From Rhodococcus sp. CH91 (GTDB taxonomy: Bacteria; Actinomycetota; Actinomycetes; Mycobacteriales; Mycobacteriaceae): a stretch of 64,000 bases of DNA. The DNA lies in NCBI RefSeq assembly GCF_022554085.1, contig NZ_JAKFYR010000004.1, positions 248,001 through 312,000 on the forward strand. The letters run 5' to 3'. The notes beneath the pieces were generated by a model. It was given only the letters and a program-made list of their open reading frames with translations. It was not told the origin of the DNA and ran no database searches. Both the position numbers and the translations under genes were made by a program. Shown here piece after piece: positions 16,553-25,720 of this stretch. The first letter of the stretch is position 1, and each line of letters begins with the position of its first letter.

Positions 16553-18642
16553 ACGCTCACCAGGGCCTCGGCCTCGTCGGGACGTCGCGCCGCCCGCACG
16601 CGGTCGAGGACGAGCACGCACACGAGCGAGACGGCGCCCCAGATCACGAAGGTGATCAAGTGTCCTCCCACCGTGTCTCCCCCGAAGTACAGGATCGACC
16701 GGACGGACTCCACCGCCGCCGGCATCGGCAGCACGCCGTGCAGGAAGGTGAAGACCTCCGGCGTCATGTACATCGACATCGCGCCGTTCGACGCAGGCAC
16801 CCCGAGGAACATGAGGATGCCGACGGCAGGGACGACCGCGAGCAGACCGAACAGCCTCGAGAGCACCAGCGTGAACAACGAGGTGGTGAAGATCGCGACG
16901 ATGCCCGTCCCCCACAACGACAGGAAGTGCCCGTCGACAGCTCCGACGATCGGGTCGGCGATCACCCAGAGCACGGCGGACATGAACACGGCCCATCCGG
17001 CCGCGATCGGCAGGAACCGCTTCAGGACCATGGCAGCAGGCTGTGCGCTGCCCGCGACGACGACCACCATGAAGCCGGCCATGATCCAGCCCATGGCGAC
17101 GTACAGCGTCACCGTGCCCATCGAATCGGATTCCGGCAGCGGGGCGAGATTCTCGACCGCGAGCGGGACCTGCATTCCTGCGGAGACCTGGTCGAAGACG
17201 TTCTGCACGACCTGCTGCTGGCTCGTCCCGGCCGCTTCGCTGGTGACGAGGGTCGCTGTAGGCGATTCCGCGGACGGCAGCAGGTAGGCCGCGACGATCG
17301 TGCGGTCCTGCACCTGGGCGCGGACGTCGTCGATCGAGGTCGAGACCTGCAGGTCGAACAGTCCGGACATGCTCTGTTCGAGCCCGGCGACCGTCTGTTC
17401 CGCCTGTTCGGTGGTCGCGGCGACCACGGTCACGGGCATGTCCCGCGGGGTGGGCTGGTACATCGCTCCCAGCATGATCGAGAGCATCAGCACGACCATC
17501 GCGAACGGGAAGAACGCGAGGGTGAGATAGCGGACCCGCTTGCTCGCGGGACGCGGCCCCGCCGTGAGGGACGGCAGGGTCACTTCGGGGTCCCCCGCGG
17601 CGGGATTACGACGGCGCTTCAGCGCGTCGACACCGCAGGTCGCGGCGAGTGCGACGAGGGCACCGACGACCAGAACCAGCAGGTGCCCGCCGAGCCCGTC
17701 ACCCCCGAAGTACAGGACCGACCTCAGGGATTCGCCCGCCGCCGCGGTGGGAAGGAAGCCGTGCAGCGGGACGTAGATCGACGGTAGAGCGTGGATCGAC
17801 ATCCCGAGATTCGAGGCGGGAACACCGAGGACCATCACGAAGAGCATGCCCACGAGGACGGCCATCGGCCCGAAGATCCGCGTGAGGAACAACTGGACCG
17901 AACCGACGGCGAAGATCGAGAGCCAGGAGATTCCCAGCAGCGTCGCGGTGTTGCCTTCGACGACGCCGAGGATCGGACCGGCGACGAGCCACACGAGCGT
18001 GCCGATCAGGACGGACCATCCGGCGAGCAGGGGCACGACGCGCCGGAATCGCAGCAGCTCCGGGGAGTTGGACAGCATGATGCTCAGCGGCATGTAACCG
18101 GCGAGCATGAGGGCCTGGGCCATGAACATCGCGCCCAGTCCGGCCATGTCGTGATCCGGGAGCGGAGCCAGGTCGTCGACCGTCAGATCCAGACCCTGTC
18201 CGAGCACCTGAGGTGCGAGCAGGCCGACGACCATCGACGACTGGGACGCCCCGGCCGCACCTGCCGTGTACACGGTCGCGTCCCCGGAAGCCGACAGCGA
18301 GACCGCACCCGCGACCTCCCGCCCGAACACGAGGTCGCGGGCCTGCTCGTCGGTTCCGACGACGCGGACGTCGACCGCCTCGGGATCGGCGGCCTCGAGT
18401 GCGCGGGCGAAATCGTAGGCCTGCTGCGACGAACCGGCGACAGCGATCGGCATGTCGTTCGGCGCCGGCGAGTGCATCGCGTACAGATAGCCGGTGATCA
18501 TCATGCCCACCATCAGGAGGGGAAGCATGATGATCGCCACGTAGCGGCCGATGTTCTCCTTCCGCGCCCGGGCGAGTTCGGCCTCGGTGGGGCCGTCGCC
18601 TCCCGGCGGTTCGTTCTTCTCGGTCGTCACGGTGTCGGTCAC
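16549..18642 (-). CDS. Internally duplicated YhgE/Pip-like membrane transporter
   Basis: A 697-residue polytopic membrane protein made of two homologous halves (about 31-335 and 365-680). Each half has an N-terminal span followed by an external domain starting PxPxDMPxxV, five hydrophobic spans, and the same end signature: VLGVPASNLGMS...GESLRSVLYFGGDGLGGHL in half one and FLGVPASNGAMS...VESVRSILYFGGDTVGGHL in half two. The half architecture (span, large external loop, C-terminal spans) is that of YhgE/Pip, DUF3533 or ABC-2-type permeases, which usually have one copy. No ATPase is adjacent. Divergent from a TetR regulator, which probably controls it; substrates are unknown, and export of lipids or drugs is an inference. 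ATG 18642 follows GAGTTCATC with AGGAG upstream. Confidence 0.8.
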   Translation of the reverse strand: MTDTVTTEKNEPPGGDGPTEAELARARKENIGRYVAIIMLPLLMVGMMITGYLYAMHSPAPNDMPIAVAGSSQQAYDFARALEAADPEAVDVRVVGTDEQARDLVFGREVAGAVSLSASGDATVYTAGAAGASQSSMVVGLLAPQVLGQGLDLTVDDLAPLPDHDMAGLGAMFMAQALMLAGYMPLSIMLSNSPELLRFRRVVPLLAGWSVLIGTLVWLVAGPILGVVEGNTATLLGISWLSIFAVGSVQLFLTRIFGPMAVLVGMLFVMVLGVPASNLGMSIHALPSIYVPLHGFLPTAAAGESLRSVLYFGGDGLGGHLLVLVVGALVALAATCGVDALKRRRNPAAGDPEVTLPSLTAGPRPASKRVRYLTLAFFPFAMVVLMLSIMLGAMYQPTPRDMPVTVVAATTEQAEQTVAGLEQSMSGLFDLQVSTSIDDVRAQVQDRTIVAAYLLPSAESPTATLVTSEAAGTSQQQVVQNVFDQVSAGMQVPLAVENLAPLPESDSMGTVTLYVAMGWIMAGFMVVVVAGSAQPAAMVLKRFLPIAAGWAVFMSAVLWVIADPIVGAVDGHFLSLWGTGIVAIFTTSLFTLVLSRLFGLLAVVPAVGILMFLGVPASNGAMSMYMTPEVFTFLHGVLPMPAAVESVRSILYFGGDTVGGHLITFVIWGAVSLVCVLVLDRVRAARRPDEAEALVSV

Positions 18643-18733
18643 AGATGAACTCCTCGGGATCCGGCATGGGATCGATCGGGCGGGGGCCGGTGTCGACCCC
18701 TCGGAAATACGCTGATTGACTTAAAAATCTACG

Positions 18734-18768
18734 CCAGGTGTCTTAAGAGGGCCAAACTGAGACACTGG
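18734..18768. promoter_or_regulatory. Imperfect inverted repeat, candidate TetR operator
   Basis: CCAGGTGTCT (18734-18743) and AGACACTGG (18760-18768) are inverted repeats with a one-base bulge and 16-base spacer, lying between the divergent transporter and TetR genes. A TTGACT (18716-18721) resembling a rightward -35 precedes it. Binding is inferred. Confidence 0.4.
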
Positions 18769-19502
18769 TGACGTCCGTCCCGTTCGAACCACCTCGGGGG
18801 TCCGATCCGGACACATACACAGAAAGCGACAGATGCAGAGTGGGTAACTACGGCGATCAGGCGCGCCAGGCGCTGCTCGACTCGGCCGAGGAGCTGTTCG
18901 CCACCTTCGGCGTGGACGGGGTGTCGAACCGGCGCATCGCCGAGCACGCCGGAAATGCGAACCATTCCGCGGTGAGCTACCACTTCGGTGGCCGAGAAGA
19001 ACTCGTCCGCGCGATGCTCACACGGTATGCCGACGAGACCCGGCGCCGGCGCGGGCAACTCGTGGCGATGCTCGGCCCCGAACCGTCGCTACGGGACGTG
19101 CTGAGCTGCCTCGTCCTTCCGTTCACGGATCAGCTCGCATCGATGCCGGTCCCGAGCTGGCGGGCACGTTTCCTCCGGCAGTTGAGGGCCGTGCCGTCGA
19201 TGGTCGACGTCGTCACCGGAGCGACCGTCGAGGACACCTACATCGACGACCTCATCAAGCGAGCCCGCGTGTGCGTCGCCCACATCCCCGACGGGGTCCT
19301 CACCGGCCGGTCGTGGCTACTGGGAAAGCTGGTGGTCGACGCCTGCGCCGACTACGAGGCGCGGCTCCAGCGCGAAGCCGTCGAACCGGACTGGACCGGT
19401 TTTGCGCGCTTTCTCGTCGACGCGGCCGCCGGAATGCTCGAAGCCCCGGTGACGTGCGAAGGAGACTTCCTCGGATCGCGCACCGTCTCCGCCTGGCCAT
19501 GA
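18768..19502 (+). CDS. TetR family transcriptional regulator
   Basis: The protein has an N-terminal helix-turn-helix (residues about 30-78: QARQALLDSAEELFATFGVD, VSNRRIAEHAG, SAVSYHFGGREELVRAML) of TetR type with the usual YHF-G/K motif. A C-terminal ligand/dimer domain follows with QLRAVPSMVDVV and a final helix. From GTG 18768 it is 244 residues; GTG 18840 would remove 24 residues and still keep the HTH, and neither has a strong ribosome site. Divergent from the duplicated transporter and likely its local repressor, since such pairs are common. It ends 4 bases before the convergent DUF255 gene. Confidence 0.88.
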   Translation: MTSVPFEPPRGSDPDTYTESDRCRVGNYGDQARQALLDSAEELFATFGVDGVSNRRIAEHAGNANHSAVSYHFGGREELVRAMLTRYADETRRRRGQLVAMLGPEPSLRDVLSCLVLPFTDQLASMPVPSWRARFLRQLRAVPSMVDVVTGATVEDTYIDDLIKRARVCVAHIPDGVLTGRSWLLGKLVVDACADYEARLQREAVEPDWTGFARFLVDAAAGMLEAPVTCEGDFLGSRTVSAWP

Positions 19503-19506
19503 CCGC

Positions 19507-21501
19507 TCAGACAACCGAGAGGGCCTCGCGGAGTTCCTCGACCGTCGTCACCGGGCGATCGCACACGAAACCGCGGCAGACGTAGGCCGTGGGGGCGCCC
19601 TCGACGCGGGGCCGGCCGACGAGCAGCGGTGAGGAGTCGGACTCGCCGCCCACCACGAGCGCGCCGCCGGGTGCGAACCGGCGTGCGGCGTCGAGGAGTT
19701 CCCCACCGCCCACGACGCCGACCTGGACGGGGCCGCGCACCGCCGCCTCGGCGACCGTCAGCCAGTGCCCGGCCGCGCGCGGTACCCGATCGAGCAGAAT
19801 CGCCGACGCCGACAACGACATCGCCGCCGCATCGGCGTAGCGCGAATCGTCGTGCACCAGCGCGGACAGCCCGAGCAGCGCCTCGGTGATCAGGGACGCC
19901 CCGGACGGCGTGGCGCCGTCGATCGGGTCGCGAGGTCGCGCGACCAGCGACTCGGCGTCGTGCGCGGTGTCGAACCAGCTGCCGGGGCGTTCCGGGTCGG
20001 CGAACTGCTCGAGCGCGACGTCCGCCAGCGCCCTGGCATGGGCGACCCAGCTCACCTCACCCGTCGCCTGGTGCACCGCGAGCAAGGCGGTGACGAGCGC
20101 ACCGTAATCCTCGAGGACCCCTGCCGGTGCTCCCACCACACCGCCGAGGGATGCGCGGCGCAGACGGCCGCCGACGAGGTGCCGGTCCAGCAGGACCTGC
20201 GCGCAGTCGGTCGCCGCGTCGATCCAGGCGGGCTCGCCGAGTGCGGCGCCGGCCTCGGCGAGCGCGGTGATCGCGAAGGCGTTCCACGCGGTGACGACCT
20301 TGCCGTCGCGTCCGGGCTGGGGGCGTTCCGTGCGCGCCGCGAACAGGCGGGCCCGCACGTCGGCGAGCCGGGCGGAATCCTCTGCGTCGCCCGGCAACTG
20401 CAGCACCGACGCGCCGTGCTCGAAGGTGCCCTCCTCGGTGACCGCGAAGACCGTCGCCGCCCACCGGCCGTCGTCCGTGCCCAGAATCTCCTCGAGCTGC
20501 TCGGGAGTCCACACATAGGTCAGCCCCTCCACCCCACCGGTGTCGGCATCGAGGGCCGAGGTGAAGCCGCCTTCCTCGGCGAGCAGATCGCGGAGGAGAA
20601 ACTCCGCGGTCTCCTCCGCAACGCGACGCGGGAGTTCTGCACCCGTGACCCGCGCGAGGTGCGCATACATCCGCAGGAGCAGGGCGTTGTCGTAGAGCAT
20701 CTTCTCGAAGTGCGGGACGACCCATCCGGCGTCGACGCTGTACCGGGCGAAACCACCGCCGAGCTGGTCGTAGATCCCGCCGCGCGCCATGGCCCAGGCC
20801 GTACGTTCGACGAGACCGAGCGTGTCGGCGGAGCGGGTGCGCTCGTATCCGCGCAGCAGTCCCTCGAGCAGGTTCGACGGCGGGAACTTCGGAGCCCCAC
20901 CGAACCCGCCGTGATCGCGGTCCTCGTCGCGGGCGATGGTGTCGGCAGCGGCATCGAGAAGTGCCGCGTCGACGGATCCACCCCCGGCCGGGAGTCCGCC
21001 GCTGCTGCGCTGCAGTTCGGTGACCACGCCCGCGGCCGCCTGCGCGACCTCGTCCCGTCGCGTGCGCCACGTCTCGGCGATCGCCTCGAGGAGCTGGACG
21101 AACGAGGGCATGCCACCCCGCGGGGTGTTCGGATAGTAGGTGCCGCAGTAGAAGGGGGCACCTTCCGGGGTGAGGAAACAGGTCATCGGCCACCCGCCGT
21201 GACCTGCCATCGCGACGGTCGCATTCATGTAGATCGCGTCGATGTCCGGTCGTTCCTCACGGTCGACCTTGATGCACACGAAGTTCTCGTTCATGACGGC
21301 AGCCGTGGCGTCGTCCTCGAACGACTCGTGCGCCATGACGTGACACCAGTGGCAGGCCGCGTAGCCGACCGACAACAGGATCGGCACGTCCCGCTCGCGC
21401 GCCTCCGCGAGCGCCTCCTCGCCCCACTCCCGCCAGTGCACCGGATTGTCCGCGTGCTGGCGGAGATACGGGCTCAGCGCGTCGGCCAGTCGATTCGCCA
21501 T
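19507..21501 (-). CDS. Thioredoxin-domain DUF255 protein (YyaL/spermatogenesis-associated protein 20 family)
   Basis: A 664-residue cytosolic protein, counterpart of Rv1084. The N-terminal 160 residues form a thioredoxin-like DUF255 domain, beginning NRLADALSPYLRQHADNPVHW, with the motif ACHWCHVMAHESFEDD (about residues 49-64; CxxC = CHWC) and FVCIKVDREERPDIDAIYM. The remainder is an (alpha/alpha)6 six-hairpin glycosidase-like fold (EKMLYDNALLLRMYAHL, VVTAWNAFAITALAEAG). The family is widespread but its reaction is not established. It belongs to a minus-strand neighbourhood with the mca operon, as in M. tuberculosis. ATG 21501. Confidence 0.92.
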   Translation of the reverse strand: MANRLADALSPYLRQHADNPVHWREWGEEALAEARERDVPILLSVGYAACHWCHVMAHESFEDDATAAVMNENFVCIKVDREERPDIDAIYMNATVAMAGHGGWPMTCFLTPEGAPFYCGTYYPNTPRGGMPSFVQLLEAIAETWRTRRDEVAQAAAGVVTELQRSSGGLPAGGGSVDAALLDAAADTIARDEDRDHGGFGGAPKFPPSNLLEGLLRGYERTRSADTLGLVERTAWAMARGGIYDQLGGGFARYSVDAGWVVPHFEKMLYDNALLLRMYAHLARVTGAELPRRVAEETAEFLLRDLLAEEGGFTSALDADTGGVEGLTYVWTPEQLEEILGTDDGRWAATVFAVTEEGTFEHGASVLQLPGDAEDSARLADVRARLFAARTERPQPGRDGKVVTAWNAFAITALAEAGAALGEPAWIDAATDCAQVLLDRHLVGGRLRRASLGGVVGAPAGVLEDYGALVTALLAVHQATGEVSWVAHARALADVALEQFADPERPGSWFDTAHDAESLVARPRDPIDGATPSGASLITEALLGLSALVHDDSRYADAAAMSLSASAILLDRVPRAAGHWLTVAEAAVRGPVQVGVVGGGELLDAARRFAPGGALVVGGESDSSPLLVGRPRVEGAPTAYVCRGFVCDRPVTTVEELREALSVV

Positions 21502-21544
21502 GTCCCCACGCTACGTACGCGCAGGGTGCCGCGTCGGCGTGTCG

Positions 21545-21859
21545 TCAGATTCCCGCAGTGGGTTCGGGGCGCTCCTGATCGGTGCTCTTCCTCGTCCCGT
21601 CGGTCTTCTGCAGGCCCGGTGCGCCCTCGGAGAGGGTGCCCGGCAGCGTTCCGTCGTCCACTGCCTGGTCGGGCTCCGGATTCTCCGGATGGAAGGTCTC
21701 GGGCAACTTCCTGAGCCGCTTGTTCATGTTCCAGATCAGCAGAGCGGTCGCGACCAGCAGGACGACCACGATGGCCAGTCCCAGCGGGGACGCCTTGCCG
21801 AACTCGGGGCCGGTCGGCTCCTGGGCCAGAACCTGGACAGCGAGCGTGCCTATCGTCAT
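21545..21859 (-). CDS. Small membrane protein following mca (Rv1083-like)
   Basis: A 104-residue protein with a short N-terminal segment ending [14 protein letters not shown], one transmembrane helix ([20 protein letters not shown], about residues 24-43), then a basic stretch [12 protein letters not shown] and an acidic, disordered tail. Topology is probably outside-in with the tail in the cytosol. ATG 21859 overlaps the stop of mca by 4 bases (ATGA), so it is translated by coupling; the ORF is open further upstream but that is inside mca. The same pair exists in M. tuberculosis (Rv1083-mca). Function unknown. Confidence 0.82.
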   Translation of the reverse strand: MTIGTLAVQVLAQEPTGPEFGKASPLGLAIVVVLLVATALLIWNMNKRLRKLPETFHPENPEPDQAVDDGTLPGTLSEGAPGLQKTDGTRKSTDQERPEPTAGI

Positions 21860-22734
21860 TTGTCCTGTCCGTCCTCGATGCCCGCGAACAGATCCTTCTC
21901 GGGAATCTCCGTGCTCACGCGGGTCTTGGCCAACTCGAACTCCTCGGTCGGCCACACCTTCTGCTGGATGTCCAACGGCACTGCGAAGAACGAACCGTTG
22001 GGGTCGATCTGGGTGGCGTGCGCCCGCAGTGCATCGTCACGCTGGGGGAAGTAGTCGCCACAGGTCACCTGCGTGGTCACGCGCCCCATGAGGTCGCCCT
22101 GCTCCGTCCGCCACTTGTTGAGCCACTGCTCCATGGGGAACGGCTCTCCGCGACGCTCGTACTCGTCGCGGAACAGCTCGAGACGCTTACGGATGAAACC
22201 GTGCGAATAGTACAACTTACGCACCGCCCAGGGTTCACCCAGCTCGGGATGGAAATCCGGATCGGCGGCCGCATCGTAGGCCGCGACCGAGACCTCGTGG
22301 CACCGGATGTGGTCGGGATGCGGATATCCGCCGTTCTCGTCGTAGGTGGTCATGACGTGGGGACGGAACTCGCGCACCACCTGCACGAGCCGGCGGACCG
22401 GTTCGTCGAGCGGGATCGCCGCGAAACACCCCTCCGGCAGCGGGGGCTTCGGATCGCCCTCGGGCAGGCCGGAGTCGACGAAGCCCAGCCACGTCTGCTT
22501 CACGCCCAGGATGCGCGCGGCCTCCGCCATCTCCTCCTTACGCACCTCGCTCATGCGATCACGAATGCCCGGCACGTCCATCGCGGGGTTCAGGATGTCT
22601 CCACGCTCGCCGCCCGTGAGCGTGACCACCAGGACCTCGTGCCCTTCGGCCGAGTACCGGGCCATCGTGGCCGCGCCCTTGCTCGACTCGTCGTCGGGAT
22701 GGGCGTGCACGGCCATGAGCCGTAGTCCGCTCAC
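21856..22734 (-). CDS. mca: Mycothiol S-conjugate amidase
   Basis: Zinc amidase that cleaves mycothiol-toxin conjugates to a mercapturic acid, which is exported, and GlcN-Ins. It is specific to mycothiol-making actinobacteria and so supports the taxonomic call. The 292-residue protein has [20 protein letters not shown] at residues 8-27 (metal ligands His12 and Asp15), [13 protein letters not shown], and [20 protein letters not shown] with the third zinc histidine. GTG 22734 is preceded by GGAGG at 7 bases; the upstream in-frame ATG codons are rejected on that basis and by the family start ([14 protein letters not shown]). Operon with the small membrane protein; divergent from DUF4307. Confidence 0.96.
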   Translation of the reverse strand: MSGLRLMAVHAHPDDESSKGAATMARYSAEGHEVLVVTLTGGERGDILNPAMDVPGIRDRMSEVRKEEMAEAARILGVKQTWLGFVDSGLPEGDPKPPLPEGCFAAIPLDEPVRRLVQVVREFRPHVMTTYDENGGYPHPDHIRCHEVSVAAYDAAADPDFHPELGEPWAVRKLYYSHGFIRKRLELFRDEYERRGEPFPMEQWLNKWRTEQGDLMGRVTTQVTCGDYFPQRDDALRAHATQIDPNGSFFAVPLDIQQKVWPTEEFELAKTRVSTEIPEKDLFAGIEDGQDK

Positions 22735-22896
22735 GTGTTTTCCTCCACCTCGCGTCGTCTGCATCGACGGAACCGTCACTGTGCCCGCCTCGCGGTCGTC
22801 ACGGCTCCGTCCTCTATAGTTCCACCTGATAATTCCGTCGTCAGCCGTGACCCTGCGGCGACGCCCGATCCATCTTCCGGGTCTGAAGGCAAAGTG

Positions 22897-23325
22897 ATGA
22901 GCAACACCTCCCTCACCGACCGGTACCCGTCCTCCCGGTACCCCGGCCCCCGCGTGTCGACACGCGGCAGACGCTGGGGTTTCACCGTGCTCGGCCTCCT
23001 CGCGGGCCTCGTCGTCGCCTTCGTCCTGGCCCAGAACAACTCGGCGCCGATCGAGTCGGAGGTCGTCGCCTTCGACGTCGTGGACGACAGCACCATCGAC
23101 ATCCAGCTCAAGGTCACACGCGACGATCCGTCCCAGGATGCGGTGTGCATCATCCGTGCACGCTCGAAGGACGGAAGCGAGACGGGAAGGCGCGAGGTGC
23201 TCATCCCGGCGTCGGATTCGCAGACCGTCGTGTTCACCTCCACAGTGAAGACGTCGCAGCGCCCCGGCATGGGCGACACCTACGGGTGCAGCACCGACGC
23301 CCCCGACTACCTTCGGGCGCCCTGA
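22897..23325 (+). CDS. DUF4307 membrane protein (Rv1081c-like)
   Basis: A 142-residue protein of unknown function. After a Tyr/Pro/Arg-rich N-terminus ([14 protein letters not shown]) there is one transmembrane helix ([20 protein letters not shown], about residues 27-46) and a small extracytoplasmic beta-sandwich-like domain with two cysteines ([20 protein letters not shown] and [15 protein letters not shown]) that could form a disulphide. This matches the actinobacterial DUF4307 family, always found between mca and greA in mycolata. ATG 22897 follows GAAGGC. Confidence 0.85.
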   Translation: MSNTSLTDRYPSSRYPGPRVSTRGRRWGFTVLGLLAGLVVAFVLAQNNSAPIESEVVAFDVVDDSTIDIQLKVTRDDPSQDAVCIIRARSKDGSETGRREVLIPASDSQTVVFTSTVKTSQRPGMGDTYGCSTDAPDYLRAP

Positions 23326-23377
23326 CCCCTTCCCAGGGGCCTCTTCCTGCGGTTTTTCGAAGCCGGGACCGCGGAGA

Positions 23378-23386
23378 TGCTAAAAT
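23378..23386 (+). promoter_or_regulatory. Extended -10 promoter of greA
   Basis: TGCTAAAAT (TG motif 23378-23379, -10 TAAAAT 23381-23386) is the best sigma-A type box in this GC-rich region. It would give a leader of about 180 bases before greA. The 23326-23570 interval holds no ORF with a ribosome site; a small GGAGCC/GGCTCC hairpin lies shortly before greA. Confidence 0.5.
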
Positions 23387-23570
23387 AGCCGGATACACGG
23401 TTCCACCCTTTGGGGCCGTGTATTGCTGCATAAGAGCATCAAGAGACAGTACGACTCCGTTCAGCCTGAGAACACGAGGGGGGACGACGGCGGTCGTGCT
23501 GTCGCAGTCGTTGCATCTGCACGACTTGTCCACGGAGCCGGGGGCTCCAAGCCGAAGGAAGTGATCGAGG

Positions 23571-24065
23571 ATGACCGAGACCCAGGTGACCTGGCTGACG
23601 CAGGAGTCGTACGACCGACTCAAGGCCGAGCTGGACCAGCTCATCGCGAATCGTCCTGTCATCGCCGCCGAGATCAACGAGCGCCGTGAAGAAGGCGACC
23701 TCAAGGAGAACGGTGGCTACCACGCGGCCCGCGAAGAGCAGGGCCAGCAGGAAGCCCGCATCCGTCAGCTTCAGGAGCTGTTGGGAACCGCCAAGGTCGG
23801 CGTCGCTCCGACCGAGTCGGGTGTCGCCCTCCCGGGCTCCGTCGTGACCGTCTACTACGAAGGTGACGAGACCGACACGGAGACCTTCCTCATCGCGACC
23901 CGCGAAGAAGGTGCGCGTAACAGTGAACTCGAGACATACTCGCCCAGCTCGCCGCTCGGCGGTGCGCTCATCGACGCGAAGGTCGGCGAGACCCGCGAGT
24001 ACAACCTGCCCAACGGCAAGACCATGAAGGTGACCCTGGTCAGCGCAGAGCCGTACCACGGCTGA
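23571..24065 (+). CDS. greA: Transcription elongation factor GreA
   Basis: GreA binds the RNA polymerase secondary channel and stimulates cleavage of backtracked RNA. The 164-residue protein has the N-terminal coiled coil (residues about 10-75) with the acidic tip [20 protein letters not shown], carrying the Asp-Leu-Lys-Glu-Asn segment that supplies the catalytic acids. A C-terminal FKBP-like domain follows ([34 protein letters not shown]). ATG 23571 follows GAAGGAAG and GAGG. Its last five codons are the first unit of a 25-bp tandem array that continues past the stop (24051-24144). Confidence 0.97.
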   Translation: MTETQVTWLTQESYDRLKAELDQLIANRPVIAAEINERREEGDLKENGGYHAAREEQGQQEARIRQLQELLGTAKVGVAPTESGVALPGSVVTVYYEGDETDTETFLIATREEGARNSELETYSPSSPLGGALIDAKVGETREYNLPNGKTMKVTLVSAEPYHG

Positions 24066-24144
24066 TCGCCGAGTGCCGTACCACGGCTGATCGCCGAGTG
24101 CCGGACCACGGCTGATCGCCGAGTGCCGTACCACGGCTGATCTC
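24051..24144. repeat. 25-bp tandem repeat array starting in the greA 3' end
   Basis: Units at 24051-24075, 24076-24100, 24101-24125 and a partial 24126-24144 (GCCGTACCACGGCTGATC plus CGCCGAGT) differ by one base in unit three (G for T). The first unit contains the last codons of greA and its TGA; the rest are non-coding. Each unit contains a short inverted repeat (GCCGTACCACGGC), so the transcript could form serial small hairpins. Confidence 0.9.
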
Positions 24145-24150
24145 TACGCC

Positions 24151-24188
24151 GCGAGGGCCCGACCGGAATCTCCGGTCGGGCCCTCGCG
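24151..24188. terminator. Long hairpin between greA and the NlpC/P60 gene
   Basis: CGCGAGGGCCCGACCGG pairs with the downstream CCGGTCGG/CCCTCGCG around a 5-base AATCT loop, giving about 16 paired bases. It separates two convergent genes and probably terminates both. Confidence 0.75.
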
Positions 24189-24200
24189 TGTTGCTGCGGA

Positions 24201-25571
24201 TCAGATGATCCGGCGTGCCTTCATGTCGGGGAACACCGGCCCGACACGCACGACGTCGCCGGTCGTGGGTGCGTGCACCATCTGGCCGCCACCGATGTAG
24301 ATGGCGACGTGGCCGGGACCGCCGGCCTGCCAGTTCCCGAACAGCAGGTCGCCGGGGCGCGCGGCGACCAGCGGTACCTCGGTGCCGATATGCCACTGGG
24401 TCTCGGACGTGCGCGGCAACGTGACACCCGTCGCGGCGTAGACCGCGTGGGAGGTCAGGCCGGAGCAGTCGAAGCCGCCTCCGGACGGGCCGTGGATGTT
24501 GCCTCCACCCCAGACGTACGGCAGGCCGAGGAACTTGAACGCGAGATCGACGATGCGGTTGCCGACATCGCTCGACCCCCCGATACCCAGCCCGAGGAAC
24601 GGGGAGAGCATGCGCGCGAAGACGTGTTCGGTGGCCCGGATCTTCGCGACATAGGGCTTGGTCTGGTTCTCGTAGTCGGGGTGACCGGACGGCATACCGC
24701 CGGACCTGCGTACGGCACCCACGCCCGCGTTGTAGGCGGCGAGGGTGAGGTCCAGGGTGTCGCCCTCGACGAGCCCTCGGCGCTTCCAGTCGTCGATGAG
24801 CTTGTAGTTGTCGCACAGAAGGTTGCCGGAGGCCATCACCGGATCGGCGATACCCAGCACGTCGGCACGGCCGTCCCCGTCCGCATCCTTGCCGTACTGA
24901 TCCCAGGTGCCGGGCATGAACTGCCCCGGTCCTCGCGCGCCGACCGGGGACACCGGTGCTGTCGGCCCGTACCGGAACCCGTTCTCGGCCGAGTAGAGGG
25001 CGGCGAGCACCGGAGCCGAGATGCCGTCGCACAAGGCGCCGGCCTTCTTCAGCCACGGCGCGAACACCGCGATCGCACCGATGGGCGCGAGCCTCGTACC
25101 GGGGAGGATCGCCGGAACCGGCGGCAACGCGATCGCCGATCCGGGAACCGTGGGAACCGTCGCCCCGGTCTGCGGAGGTGCGACCGCCCCGACCGCCGGC
25201 GGCTGGGCCGGCGCGCCGAAGAAGCCCGGTCGCGGAGCGGGAGGTTCGGGAACCAGCGCGGGAGGCGGAGGCAATTCGGCCTCTGCGGCGCGCAGCGCTG
25301 CTGCGGCCTCCTCGGGAAGATGAGGCTCGATCGCCGATGCGACTGCCGTCGTCGCATCCTCGACCGCCTGCTGCGCGCCCTGCTGCATCGGCTCGGGCAA
25401 CGTCTCGACGAGATCCGACATCCCGGTGTCGGCGTTCTCCGCAGTTGCCTGGAACGATTCGATCGCTCCGGTGACCTGGTTCTCGATCTCCGCCGGGAGA
25501 CCCGCTCCCTGCACAAGTGCACCTGCTGCCGTGGCCACTGCCACGATGACCGCAGACGGATCGACCGACAT
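24201..25571 (-). CDS. Bifunctional peptidoglycan hydrolase: lytic transglycosylase + NlpC/P60 endopeptidase
   Basis: A 456-residue two-domain murein enzyme. Residues 1-100 are helical with no clear cleavable signal; 100-165 is Pro/Ala-rich. Residues about 170-320 are a transglycosylase domain with catalytic E196 in LYSAENGFRYG, GARGPGQFMPGTWDQYG, a calcium-type DADGDGRAD loop, and AAYNAGVGAVR. Residues about 340-456 are NlpC/P60 with C369 in GFDCSGLTSHAVY, RTSETQW, H421 in GPGHVAIYIGGG and a third polar site near VHAPTTG. The two activities would cut both glycan strands and stem peptides during growth or division. ATG 25571 has a GGGGGTAG upstream. The promoter region is the relatively AT-rich 25620-25680. 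Confidence 0.88.
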   Translation of the reverse strand: MSVDPSAVIVAVATAAGALVQGAGLPAEIENQVTGAIESFQATAENADTGMSDLVETLPEPMQQGAQQAVEDATTAVASAIEPHLPEEAAAALRAAEAELPPPPALVPEPPAPRPGFFGAPAQPPAVGAVAPPQTGATVPTVPGSAIALPPVPAILPGTRLAPIGAIAVFAPWLKKAGALCDGISAPVLAALYSAENGFRYGPTAPVSPVGARGPGQFMPGTWDQYGKDADGDGRADVLGIADPVMASGNLLCDNYKLIDDWKRRGLVEGDTLDLTLAAYNAGVGAVRRSGGMPSGHPDYENQTKPYVAKIRATEHVFARMLSPFLGLGIGGSSDVGNRIVDLAFKFLGLPYVWGGGNIHGPSGGGFDCSGLTSHAVYAATGVTLPRTSETQWHIGTEVPLVAARPGDLLFGNWQAGGPGHVAIYIGGGQMVHAPTTGDVVRVGPVFPDMKARRII

Positions 25572-25720
25572 CCGCTACCCCCACATCCATCCTGAGACCA
25601 CACTCACCGTAGCTGTGAGTTCGATCACGAGTACGGCTTCCGGATGTTCTTATCACATATATTAAGGAACACGTTCTAGTTTTGGGGATAGTGGGATCAG
25701 TGGTGCCCGAGAGGCCCGAG

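Noticed and set aside
24051-24144. Short repeats that could suggest a CRISPR array
   Set aside because: Units are directly adjacent with no unique spacers, and no cas genes are present.
25665-25680. GAACACGTTC upstream of the NlpC/P60 gene as an SOS box
   Set aside because: The actinobacterial LexA box needs four bases between GAAC and GTTC; here there are two.
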